Below are positions 1-6,708 of a stretch of DNA of 8,343 nucleotides, in pieces. The first letter of the stretch is position 1. Every line of letters begins with the position of its first letter. The DNA is from VGEM01 sp033764265 (GTDB taxonomy: Bacteria; Pseudomonadota; Alphaproteobacteria; Rhodospirillales; Rhodospirillaceae): contig JANRJB010000154.1 of the NCBI GenBank assembly GCA_033764265.1, positions 1 to 8,343 on the forward strand. Reading direction: 5' to 3'. The position numbers and the translations under genes were made by a program. The notes beneath the pieces were generated by a model. The model was not told the origin of the DNA. It saw nothing but the letters and a program-made list of their open reading frames with translations, and did no database searches.

Positions 1-1344
1 TCCATCAACGGCATGTTCTTCACCCGCGGCCAGCGCGCCGATTTCGACGACTGGGCGGCGCTGGGCAATGCCGGCTGGTCCTATGCCGACCTGTTGCCCT
101 ACTTCAAGCGCTCGGAGAATTCCGAGATCGGCGACGCGAAATGGCGCGGCAAGGACGGGCCGGTGTCGGTCTCGCACCTTCGCTCGGTCCACCCCATGTC
201 GCCGGTCTTCCTGAAAGCGGCGGAGGAATGCGGCTTGCCGCTGCTGGACGACTACAACGGCGAGGCAGAGTACGGCGCGTCGCTGGCGCAGGTGTCGCAA
301 AAGGACGGCTGGCGCTGGCCGGCCTCGCGCGCCTATCTGTGGCCGGTCTGGTCGCGCGGCAACCTTGAGATCGTCACCGAAGCGCTGGCGCAGCGCCTCA
401 CGTTCGACGGCAAGACGTGCACCGGCGTGGTCTACCAGGCCGGCGGGCGCACCGTCACCGCCACCGCCCGGCGCGAGGTGATCGTGTCGGCCGGCGCCAT
501 CGGGACGCCCAAGCTTCTCATGCTGTCGGGCATCGGACCCGGCGCGCACCTACAGCAACACGGCATCGCGGTCGTGTCCGACCTGGCCGGCGTCGGCGCC
601 AACCTGCAGGAACACCCGGACGTCACGCTCAGCGCCCACGTGACGGTGGACACCTACAACCTGATCGCGCTCAGCCCCGTGCGGATGGCTGCCGCGGTCG
701 CCCAATGGGCCGCAACCGGCAAGGGCCCGGCCACCAGCCCTTACGTGCAGGCCGCGGCATTTCTCAATCCGCTCGAGCCCGGCGCGCGACCGACCATCGA
801 GATGATGTTCGCGCCGTTCGCCTTCGTCGCGGTGGACCAGCGCGCCGAGGCGCACGTGCGCGGCGCGATCAACTTCGTCATCATGCTGTGCCGGCCCAGC
901 CCGCGCGGACGTGTATCGCTTCGCAATTCCGATGCGCGCGAGCTGCCGCGCATCGAGCTCGAGCTGCTCGCCGACCGGGACCTGCCCACAATCATCGCCG
1001 GCTGCCGTTTCGCCCGGCGGGTGATACAAAGCCAGGCCTTCAAGCCCTTCGTGGTTGACGAGCGGTTGCCTGGCCCCGACGTACAAAGCGACGACGAATG
1101 GACCGCGTTCATCCGCCAGTCCACGTTCGTCGGCAACCACCTGGTCGGCACCTGCAAGATGGGACCCGCGACCGATCCGGCCGCGGTGGTCGACCCCGCA
1201 GACCTGAAAGTGCGCGGCGTCGAACGGCTGCGCGTGATCGACGCCTCGATCATGCCGGTGGTCACCAGCGCGCACACCAACGCGGTCGCGTTCGCCATCG
1301 GCGAAAAGGGCGCCGACCTGGTGCTGGGCCGCGCCGCCGTCTAG
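1..1344 (+). CDS. GMC-family FAD-dependent alcohol/choline dehydrogenase-like oxidoreductase, 5' end missing
   Basis: Seen: the frame is open from base 1, beginning SINGMFFTRG, so the ATG at 13 is an internal methionine of the GMC motif GGSSSINGMxxxRG and not the start. 447 codons are visible. About 80-90 N-terminal residues, including the GxGxxG dinucleotide-binding loop, lie outside the window (family members are usually 530-560 aa). Counting codons from base 1, GMC signature 2 (GAIGTPKLLMLSGIG) is at 165-179. The C-terminal active-site region has His380 in NHLVGTCKMG and His425 in SAHTNA, followed by the family ending GEKGADL. Known: GMC enzymes oxidise alcohols, choline or sugars with FAD, using a His-His or His-Asn pair. 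Here the pair looks like His-His, as in glucose oxidase. The enzyme is probably soluble, but its N-terminus is not visible. It converges on the TonB receptor gene. The family is certain; the substrate is unknown. Confidence 0.95.
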   Translation, partial: SINGMFFTRGQRADFDDWAALGNAGWSYADLLPYFKRSENSEIGDAKWRGKDGPVSVSHLRSVHPMSPVFLKAAEECGLPLLDDYNGEAEYGASLAQVSQKDGWRWPASRAYLWPVWSRGNLEIVTEALAQRLTFDGKTCTGVVYQAGGRTVTATARREVIVSAGAIGTPKLLMLSGIGPGAHLQQHGIAVVSDLAGVGANLQEHPDVTLSAHVTVDTYNLIALSPVRMAAAVAQWAATGKGPATSPYVQAAAFLNPLEPGARPTIEMMFAPFAFVAVDQRAEAHVRGAINFVIMLCRPSPRGRVSLRNSDARELPRIELELLADRDLPTIIAGCRFARRVIQSQAFKPFVVDERLPGPDVQSDDEWTAFIRQSTFVGNHLVGTCKMGPATDPAAVVDPADLKVRGVERLRVIDASIMPVVTSAHTNAVAFAIGEKGADLVLGRAAV

Positions 1345-1371
1345 GCCGGCGCGACCCGCCTGCCGACCGCC

Positions 1372-1447
1372 CTAGTGGTCCGATTCCAACATTCGCATCC
1401 CGGTCCAGGGCGCAATCCTGCGAATGTTGGAATCCAAGGACCACTAG
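1372..1447. repeat. Palindromic hairpin element 1, flanked by CTAG
   Basis: A long imperfect palindrome. Outer stem CTAGTGGTCC (1372-1381) pairs with GGACCACTAG (1438-1447). Inner stem GATTCCAACATTCGCA (1382-1397) pairs perfectly with 1419-1434. The only interruption is a 3-nt bulge, CAA (1435-1437), on the right arm. The loop is 21 nt (1398-1418). That gives 26 bp of pairing, and both ends are CTAG. It lies 27 bp after the GMC stop in a convergent gap, so it may stop transcription from both sides, but there is no T-tract. Its layout also fits a small non-coding mobile repeat (MITE or REP-like). No transposase is present nearby. Confidence 0.9.
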
Positions 1448-1456
1448 AAACATATG

Positions 1457-1541
1457 ATTCGAGTGGAGCTTTGGATTTGACATTCGCTTCTCGGTTTCGC
1501 TGCAAAGGTGGATGCGAATGTCAAATCCGCTCCACTAGAAT
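1457..1541. repeat. Palindromic hairpin element 2, related to element 1 in inverted orientation
   Basis: Outer stem ATTCGAGTGGAGC (1457-1469) pairs with GCTCCACTAGAAT (1529-1541) with one mismatch. Inner stem GGATTTGACATTCGC (1473-1487) pairs perfectly with 1514-1528. A 3-nt bulge, TTT (1470-1472), lies on the left arm, and the loop is 26 nt (1488-1513). It shares AGTGG, a TTK bulge, GGATT and ACATTCGC with the reverse complement of element 1, while several stem positions differ on both strands together, so pairing is kept. The right end carries CTAG (1535-1538), whose complement contains the TAG stop of the TonB receptor. The matching left end reads CGAG. Nine bases separate it from element 1. 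Confidence 0.88.
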
Positions 1542-3976
1542 TTGTAGCGGGCGCGCACGCCGAACTGGCGACGCTCGCCCAGTCCGAACATGAAGGCATT
1601 GTTGAACGCTGCGGCGACCGGTGGCCGTGGCGGTATCGACGACTGGGCAAAGATGTCCACGTCGCGCGTGGCCGACGGCGTGTAATAGCTGTCGAAGGCG
1701 TTGATGACGTAGGTTTCCAAGGTCAGCGCGTCTCTCTCCACGCCCAGCCGGAAATCGAAGGTGGCGCGGTCGCGGCTCCAGGCCAGGTTGGTTTCGTCGG
1801 TGTACATCTTACCGGCGTAGACGAACTGGCCGTTCAGATACCAGTTCCACGCGCCGGTCAGCACGTCGCGATACTCGGCGAACAGGTTGCCGGTCAGCTG
1901 CGGCGAACCCGGCAGCGTGTTGCCGGTGACATTGGAGTTGCCGGTCAGGTTCAGCTGGCAAATCACGCAGACGTACTTCTCGATGTTGGACTTGTTGACG
2001 CCCAGCGCGGCGGTCAGCGCGAGCTGCTCGGTGACCTGGGCCGAGGCATCGACCTCCAGTCCGTACAGTTCGGACTGGCCGCCATTGGTCGACAAGGTCA
2101 GGATATTGGTCAGCGCGGGATTGGTGCGCAGCGGCACAACCACGCGCTGGGTGATCACCTGGTCTTTCCACTTGCCGTAATAAAGTGCGCTGTTGAAGGC
2201 CAGCCGCCCGTCGAACGTGGTGCCTTTCAGGCCCAGTTCGAACATGTCGATGGACTCACCGTCGAAGGTGCGGCCGGCGCCGGTCTGCTGCAGCACCAGA
2301 TCCACGGTCGACTGCGGCTCAGGGAACAAGACCGCATTGAAGCCCTTGGGCTGCACGCCCTTGGCGTACGACGCGTAGATGTTCATGCTGTCGTTCACGT
2401 CGTACTGGATGCTGACACGCGGCATCAGCGACTGATCCTTAGCGCGCTGCAGCAGCGCGACGGTGGGGGCTTCCTGCGTCAGGTCGATCTTGTCCCACTG
2501 ATAGCGGGCTTCGAAGCTGACCGTCAGATCCTCGGTCACGTCATAGATGACGTTGCCGAACACGCCCCAGGTCTTGGTCGTGGTGGTGTTGTTGCCGCCG
2601 AAGTTGGCGCCCGGGGCGTTGGACAGGAAACCCCACAGCGCGCCGACGTAGGGGAAGTTGCGGAAATAGCTGACGCCGAGCATGCCGCGCAGGCGGGCCT
2701 CCTGGTCGGAAGCGACCCGCACTTCATGGTCCATGTCGTCGGCGCGGCTCAGGCTGAAGATGTAGAATGTGGGGAACGGCAACACGCCGGCGATCGTCGG
2801 CGCGCCCGATGTGCCGGCGAAGAACGGGTTGACCACGGTCTGCAGCGGTTCGGCGAAGGAGTTGGTCAGGAATTGCGCATCGCGGCGGTTGTAGGCACCC
2901 AGGTAACTGGCGGTGAAGCCGTTGTCGAACGTGTAGTCGGTCGTGAAGTTGAGGTGATAGCTTTCGGAAATGTCCGAGCGGGTCGGGTCGCGCGAAAGCA
3001 CTTTCAGCCGGTCGATGTTCGGCAGGTTGCGGCTGTTGTTGTAGAACACGTTGACCACCGTCGGCGTGATGACGAAGTCCGCGCCGATGCGGTTGGCGGG
3101 CACCTTGGGCAGCTTGCCGCAGATGTAGTTGTTGGTGCCGGCCGGCGCGGCGCCGGCGTTGCAGTTGAAAAAGGCCGAGTTGAGCTTGGCGAACGTCGGG
3201 TAGCCGTCGGCGTTTTTGTTGTAGAGAAACACCGCACGGGCGTTGAAGTTCTCCGACGGATGCAGGTCGAAGATGGCCGAGAAGCTATCGGACTTTTCGT
3301 TGGTGATGGCCGAACCGTCGGACGCGCTGTCGTACTGGCCGTTCTGCGAGTAGCCGCGGTATGACACGCGCATCGACAGAACGTCGGCGGCGATCGGTCC
3401 TTCCACCGAGATGCGATAGTCGCCCAGGCCATAGCTGCCGCGCTGGGCATCGACAGACCCGCCCCATTCTTCGGCCGGACGCCGCGGCACGTAGTTGATC
3501 GCACCGGCGAAGGTGGACCGGCCGAAATAGGCCGCCTGCGGGCCCTTCAGCACTTCGACGCGCTCAAGGTCGCCTAGGTAGGCGGCCTGGCCGTTGCCGG
3601 CCGGCGCGCCGTTGACGAACACGCCGGTGCCGCCGCGCGACACATTGCGCACCAGCAGAATCGGGGAGTCGCGCCGGGCGCGTTGGGCGCTGTAGCTGGT
3701 CAACGTCAGGCTGGGGGTCAGCGCGGCAACCTGGCTGAGGTCGACGATATCGCGCTTCTCGAAGTCGGCCGCGGTCAGCGCCGAAATGGCCATCGGCACG
3801 TCGGTCAGGCTTTCCTCGCGCCGGCGGGCGGTGACGACGATTTCCTCAAGCGACACCTGCGCCGACTGGCTTTGCGCGGCGGCCGGGGTCGTCTCAAGGC
3901 TTGCGGTCAGCGCCAGAACGGCAGGCATCGCCACGGCCAGGCGCCGCGACGTCGAGGCAACTTGACGAACCATCAT
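1535..3976 (-). CDS. TonB-dependent outer-membrane receptor
   Basis: 813 aa. Role: active uptake of a bulky or scarce ligand across the outer membrane, powered by TonB-ExbBD. Seen: a signal peptide of about 34 residues (RRLAVAMPAVLALTA, then PAAAQ), a TonB-box-like EEIVVTA at 44-50, and a plug domain from about 55. The plug contains VFVNGAP at 119-125 and the plug hallmark LERVEVLKGPQAAYFGR at 137-153, followed by STFAGAINYV. A beta-barrel-like region follows, and the protein ends RYKF, with the terminal aromatic needed for outer-membrane assembly. Two cysteines in a likely extracellular loop (FFNC and YICGKLP) could form a disulfide. The start at 3976 is chosen because GGGGGAG (3983-3989) lies 6 nt upstream. 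The frame stays open further upstream, but a start there would bury the signal peptide. A second ATG follows directly at 3973. It is divergent from the LysR gene, which probably regulates it. The receptor type is typical of sphingomonad and caulobacter-like catabolic loci; the ligand is unknown. Confidence 0.96.
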   Translation of the reverse strand: MMVRQVASTSRRLAVAMPAVLALTASLETTPAAAQSQSAQVSLEEIVVTARRREESLTDVPMAISALTAADFEKRDIVDLSQVAALTPSLTLTSYSAQRARRDSPILLVRNVSRGGTGVFVNGAPAGNGQAAYLGDLERVEVLKGPQAAYFGRSTFAGAINYVPRRPAEEWGGSVDAQRGSYGLGDYRISVEGPIAADVLSMRVSYRGYSQNGQYDSASDGSAITNEKSDSFSAIFDLHPSENFNARAVFLYNKNADGYPTFAKLNSAFFNCNAGAAPAGTNNYICGKLPKVPANRIGADFVITPTVVNVFYNNSRNLPNIDRLKVLSRDPTRSDISESYHLNFTTDYTFDNGFTASYLGAYNRRDAQFLTNSFAEPLQTVVNPFFAGTSGAPTIAGVLPFPTFYIFSLSRADDMDHEVRVASDQEARLRGMLGVSYFRNFPYVGALWGFLSNAPGANFGGNNTTTTKTWGVFGNVIYDVTEDLTVSFEARYQWDKIDLTQEAPTVALLQRAKDQSLMPRVSIQYDVNDSMNIYASYAKGVQPKGFNAVLFPEPQSTVDLVLQQTGAGRTFDGESIDMFELGLKGTTFDGRLAFNSALYYGKWKDQVITQRVVVPLRTNPALTNILTLSTNGGQSELYGLEVDASAQVTEQLALTAALGVNKSNIEKYVCVICQLNLTGNSNVTGNTLPGSPQLTGNLFAEYRDVLTGAWNWYLNGQFVYAGKMYTDETNLAWSRDRATFDFRLGVERDALTLETYVINAFDSYYTPSATRDVDIFAQSSIPPRPPVAAAFNNAFMFGLGERRQFGVRARYKF

Positions 3977-3982
3977 TTCTGA

Positions 3983-3989
3983 CTCCCCC
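3983..3989 (-). promoter_or_regulatory. Ribosome-binding site of the TonB receptor gene
   Basis: On the minus strand GGGGGAG is followed by a 6-nt spacer (TCAGAA) and ATGATG. The spacing is good for the first ATG (3976) and acceptable for the second (3973). This site rules out the far longer open frame reaching 4417, which would overlap the LysR gene. Confidence 0.75.
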
Positions 3990-4010
3990 AAATAAGGATG
4001 CACGCAACAC

Positions 4011-4041
4011 GCGGTCGTCGGCGGCCCAGCCGACTGACCGC
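4011..4041 (-). promoter_or_regulatory. Strong bulged hairpin in the TonB receptor leader
   Basis: GCGGTCGTCGGC (4011-4022) pairs with GCCGAC (4029-4034) and GACCGC (4036-4041), leaving one bulged T at 4035 and a 6-nt loop (4023-4028). That makes 12 GC-rich base pairs. It lies 35-65 nt upstream of the receptor start, so if transcription begins upstream of it, it folds in the mRNA leader. As DNA it could instead be an operator. The structure is directly visible; its role is inference. Confidence 0.55.
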
Positions 4042-4082
4042 ATCTGCGCAGCATGACATTGTGGTGACGTTCCGGGTATGTT

Positions 4083-4097
4083 TGATAATGAATAATC
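4083..4097. promoter_or_regulatory. Candidate LysR-type operator in the divergent control region
   Basis: The 184-bp gap between the divergent receptor and LysR starts is GC-rich except for an AT-rich patch here. It reads TGATAATGAATAA (4083-4095, a T-N11-A arrangement) and includes the imperfect dyad GATaATgaATaATC (4084-4097). LysR-type proteins commonly bind T-N11-A dyads between their own gene and a divergent target. No convincing -35/-10 pair was found for either direction. The pattern is short and can occur by chance. Confidence 0.3.
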
Positions 4098-4160
4098 GGT
4101 TGTCGCGTATGCCTCCTGTGAATATCTAGGCGCGGCGCCGTCGCGCACGAGGGTCCCGCC

Positions 4161-5057
4161 ATGGAAATCCGCCAGCTCAAGTACTTCGTCGCCGCGGTCA
4201 GGCATCGCACCATTCTGCGCGCCGCAAAGGACCAAAACATCACCCAGCCGGCGCTGACCCGCAGCATCCGCAAGCTTGAGCAGGAGCTGGGTGGCTTGCT
4301 GCTGGAACGCACGCCGCGCGGCGTCGTGCCGACCGAGCTGGGCCGCGCGTTCTTCGAGCGTGCCTGCTCGATCGTGAACGAGGCCGAACGCGCCCGAGAC
4401 GAGGTCTCCGCCCTCAAGTCCGGTTCTATTGGCCAGGTTTCGATCGGCGTCAGTTCAAACTTTGCGGGTCATTATCTGATCCCTGCCCTGGTGCGGCTGT
4501 TCGAAACACATCGCCAGATCAACATCACCGTCCGCGAAGGGTTATTCGAGACGCTGACGCCGCAATTGCGCGCCGGCGAAGTTGACTTCGTGTTCAGCGT
4601 GTTTCCGTCGTTCTACGAGGAGCCGGACCTGGTCTATGAACAGATCATGGAGATTCGGTCGCCGATCGTCGCCCGGCGCCAGCACCCGCTGGCCCGCGGC
4701 ACCGTCACGCGCGAGGACTTGTCCAAGGCCGCGTGGGTGCTGCTCGAACAGCGGCACGTGGAGCGGTTCCATGAGCAATTTTTCGCCAAGCACAAGCTGC
4801 CGTATCCGCGCTTCCGGCTAAAGACCAACTCGCTTGTGACCATGATCGAGATGATGCAGCGCGCCGACTTGATCGCGCTGTTGCCCGAATACCTGATCGC
4901 CGACGCACTGACGCGCGGGGCGATGGTCAAGGTGCCGTACCGGACCGGCACTCTGTCCAACAAGGCGGGGCTGGTGTTCATGCCGCATCGCAAGCTGTCG
5001 ACGGCCGCGACCATCGCGGTCAGCCAGATCAGAACGGTGTGCCGGGCCAAGCCTTGA
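4161..5057 (+). CDS. LysR-family transcriptional regulator
   Basis: 298 aa, the usual LysR length. Seen: an N-terminal winged helix-turn-helix (about 1-60), with the recognition region RAAKDQNITQPALTRSIRKL at residues 20-39, then ELGGLLLERTPRGVVPTELG. A linker helix runs to about residue 88, followed by an effector-binding domain (about 92-295) beginning GQVSIGVSSN. The start ATG is preceded by GAGGG (4149-4153) with 7-nt spacing. Known: LysR proteins act as tetramers and usually need a small-molecule co-inducer, often a pathway substrate or intermediate. Position: divergent from the TonB receptor and 122 bp upstream of the FAD oxidase on the same strand. It probably represses itself and controls the receptor gene, with the oxidase possibly co-transcribed. 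The effector is not predictable from the sequence. Confidence 0.96.
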   Translation: MEIRQLKYFVAAVRHRTILRAAKDQNITQPALTRSIRKLEQELGGLLLERTPRGVVPTELGRAFFERACSIVNEAERARDEVSALKSGSIGQVSIGVSSNFAGHYLIPALVRLFETHRQINITVREGLFETLTPQLRAGEVDFVFSVFPSFYEEPDLVYEQIMEIRSPIVARRQHPLARGTVTREDLSKAAWVLLEQRHVERFHEQFFAKHKLPYPRFRLKTNSLVTMIEMMQRADLIALLPEYLIADALTRGAMVKVPYRTGTLSNKAGLVFMPHRKLSTAATIAVSQIRTVCRAKP

Positions 5058-5167
5058 CGTCGTCGAAGCCCAAATTCATGGGCATGACGTTGGCGCCAGT
5101 CGGCGCTTGTGTGGTGGTGGGCCATCCGTCACCATTTGCATCCGCATCGTCCTTGCCGCACCGCATC

Positions 5168-5182
5168 AGGAGTTCAATCTTG
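5168..5182 (+). promoter_or_regulatory. Ribosome-binding site and TTG start of the FAD oxidase
   Basis: AGGAG (5168-5172), a 7-nt spacer, then TTG (5180-5182), which opens MKRRDFL. This combination decides the start. In-frame upstream starts at 5039, 5078 and 5084 lack a comparable site and would put 30 or more residues ahead of the twin-arginine motif. The 122-bp gap before it (5058-5179) contains a small hairpin, GCCCA (5068-5072) with TGGGC (5079-5083), and no promoter I can defend. Confidence 0.75.
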
Positions 5183-6658
5183 AAACGCCGCGACTTCCTG
5201 GCTGCCGCGCTGACCGTCACCGCCGGCAGCAGTTTTCCCGTGGGTCTCGGTTTCGCGGCCGGCCTGACGGCGGTGGCGCCCAAAGGCGACCCCATCCGCA
5301 TCGGCGAGAAGATGGTGGCTGACCTGCAGAAATCGGTGCGCGGCCAGGTCATCCTGCCGACCGATCCTGCCTACGACGCCGCCCGCAAGATCTGGAACGC
5401 CAGTTTCGACAAACGCCCGGCCCTGGTGGTGCGCTGCGCCGATGCTGGCGACGTGGTCAGCGCCGTGCAGTTCGCGACCAGCAACAACGTCCTGTTGGCG
5501 GTACGCGGCGGCGGTCACAGCTACTCCGGCCAATCCACCACCGACGGCGGCATGGTGATCGACTTGTCGATGATGCAGCAAGCCGAGGTCGACCCCGGCG
5601 CCCGCATCTGCCGCATTCAGGGCGGCGCGCTGCTCGGCAATCTCGATCGCGCCGCGGCGGAACACGGCCTGGCGACCACTGCCGGGTTCGTGTCGCACAC
5701 CGGAGTCGGCGGGCTGGCCACCGGTGGCGGGCACGGCCGGCTGATGAAGAAGTTCGGCCTGACGCTCGACAACAATCGCGGCGTCGAGCTGGTCACCGCC
5801 GACGGCCGGCTGGTGCGGGCCAACGCCACCGAGAACCCGGACCTGTACTGGGCGGTGCGCGGGGGCGGCGGCAACTTCGGAATCGTCACCCGGTTCGAGT
5901 TCCAGCTGTATCCGATGGACCCGATGGTCACGTCGTTCGCCTATACCTACCCGATCGCGGCGGCCAAGGACGTGATGAACTTCTATTTTGAATGGGACGC
6001 CACGCAGCCCGACGAAACGGCCAGCAGCCTCGCTCTGCGCCGGTCGGCCCAGGGCGAGCCCTCGATCTCCATCGGCGGCACATTCATCGGCACGCCGGCC
6101 GAGGCCGAGAAGGCACTGGGCGAACTGCCCGCGTTCGGCAAACCGACAGTCGGGCGCATCACCGCAGCCAACTACGTCACCATGCAGGCTGCCGCCGACA
6201 GAATCTACGCGCACGGGCGCTACTACTATTCCAAGTCGGGCTTTTTCAACCGCGTCGATGCCAAGCTGCCCGACGTGATGCTCGACTACTTCCTGAAGAC
6301 GCCGATGGCCCGCGGCGGCATCAGCGCGGCCTCGCACGGTGGCGCCGCGGCGCGCGTGCCGATGGACGCGACCGCGTACGCCCACCGCGACGCCAAGTAC
6401 CAGATCAGCATCAGCGTGGATTGGGACAAGCCCGAGGAAAGCGCGACCTGGCTCAAGTACGCGCGCGAGTACTGGGCGGTGATACAGCCCCTGGGCGACG
6501 GCGGCTTCTATGTCAACACCACCGACGACGACCGCGAAAGCGAGCTGCGCAAGAACTATCGCGGCAATTATCCTCGCCTGGTCGAGATCAAGACCAAATG
6601 GGACCCGGACAACGTCTTCCGCCTCAACGCCAACATCCCGCCCCGCAAGAAAGCCTGA
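5180..6658 (+). CDS. Tat-exported FAD-binding oxidoreductase, berberine-bridge-enzyme (BBE) type
   Basis: 492 aa from the TTG start. Role: a flavin-dependent oxidase or dehydrogenase of the PCMH/BBE superfamily, whose members oxidise sugars, alcohols, alkaloid-like or phenolic compounds, often passing electrons to O2. Seen: a twin-arginine signal (MKRRDFLAAALTVTAGSSF, RR at 3-4), indicating folded export to the periplasm. The FAD-binding domain (about 70-250) contains RGGGHSYSG, where His113 is the expected covalent flavin attachment site. It also has the FAD-binding stretch TGVGGLATGGGHG (174-186), LVTADGR, and ENPDLYWAVRGGGGNFGIVTRF. The C-terminal BBE motif is present: YVNTTDDD near 445, then NYPRLVEIKTKWDPDNVFR. 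The second flavin-linking cysteine of plant BBE enzymes is absent from the 170-178 segment (VSHTGVGG), so a single covalent link is expected. Same strand as the LysR gene and probably in its regulon. Substrate unknown. Confidence 0.94.
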   Translation: MKRRDFLAAALTVTAGSSFPVGLGFAAGLTAVAPKGDPIRIGEKMVADLQKSVRGQVILPTDPAYDAARKIWNASFDKRPALVVRCADAGDVVSAVQFATSNNVLLAVRGGGHSYSGQSTTDGGMVIDLSMMQQAEVDPGARICRIQGGALLGNLDRAAAEHGLATTAGFVSHTGVGGLATGGGHGRLMKKFGLTLDNNRGVELVTADGRLVRANATENPDLYWAVRGGGGNFGIVTRFEFQLYPMDPMVTSFAYTYPIAAAKDVMNFYFEWDATQPDETASSLALRRSAQGEPSISIGGTFIGTPAEAEKALGELPAFGKPTVGRITAANYVTMQAAADRIYAHGRYYYSKSGFFNRVDAKLPDVMLDYFLKTPMARGGISAASHGGAAARVPMDATAYAHRDAKYQISISVDWDKPEESATWLKYAREYWAVIQPLGDGGFYVNTTDDDRESELRKNYRGNYPRLVEIKTKWDPDNVFRLNANIPPRKKA

Positions 6659-6662
6659 CCCG

Positions 6663-6683
6663 TGCCGTTGCGCGGCAGCGGCA
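6663..6683. terminator. Possible bidirectional terminator hairpin between convergent genes
   Basis: GCCGTTGC (6664-6671) pairs with GCAGCGGC (6675-6682) around a 3-nt loop, with one G-U wobble. A T-A pair (6663/6683) extends the stem to 9 bp. It starts 5 nt after the FAD oxidase stop and ends 26 nt before the end of the opposing gene. There is no T-tract on either side, so it is not a textbook intrinsic terminator. Confidence 0.4.
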
Positions 6684-6708
6684 TCTGGCCCGTGCGCGCC
6701 TCGGCCTG

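Noticed and set aside
1372..1541. CRISPR array
   Set aside because: Only two copies exist, they are inverted relative to each other, each is itself a long palindrome, and there are no regular spacers or cas genes.
1508..3364. Open plus-strand frame of 618 codons antisense to the TonB receptor
   Set aside because: It mirrors the codons of a clear receptor gene in GC-rich DNA, shows no recognisable domain, and its product is low-complexity (rich in Val, Gly, Arg, Gln).
3977..4417. N-terminal extension of the TonB receptor to 4417
   Set aside because: The extension would overlap the LysR gene and bury the signal peptide; a well-spaced Shine-Dalgarno site supports the start at 3976.
5039..5179. 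Earlier start for the FAD oxidase overlapping the LysR stop
   Set aside because: It gives a non-Tat-like extension before KRRDFL, and the AGGAG-N7-TTG signal at 5168-5182 fits better.
5029..5352. Minus-strand frame whose product contains an EF-hand-like DADANGDG stretch
   Set aside because: It overlaps the LysR 3' end and the FAD oxidase signal sequence on the opposite strand, has no supported ribosome-binding site, and the short acidic stretch is not a full EF-hand.
5174..6385. Minus-strand frame of 403 codons opposite the FAD oxidase
   Set aside because: It lies wholly antisense to clear FAD-binding motifs and has only biased composition of its own.
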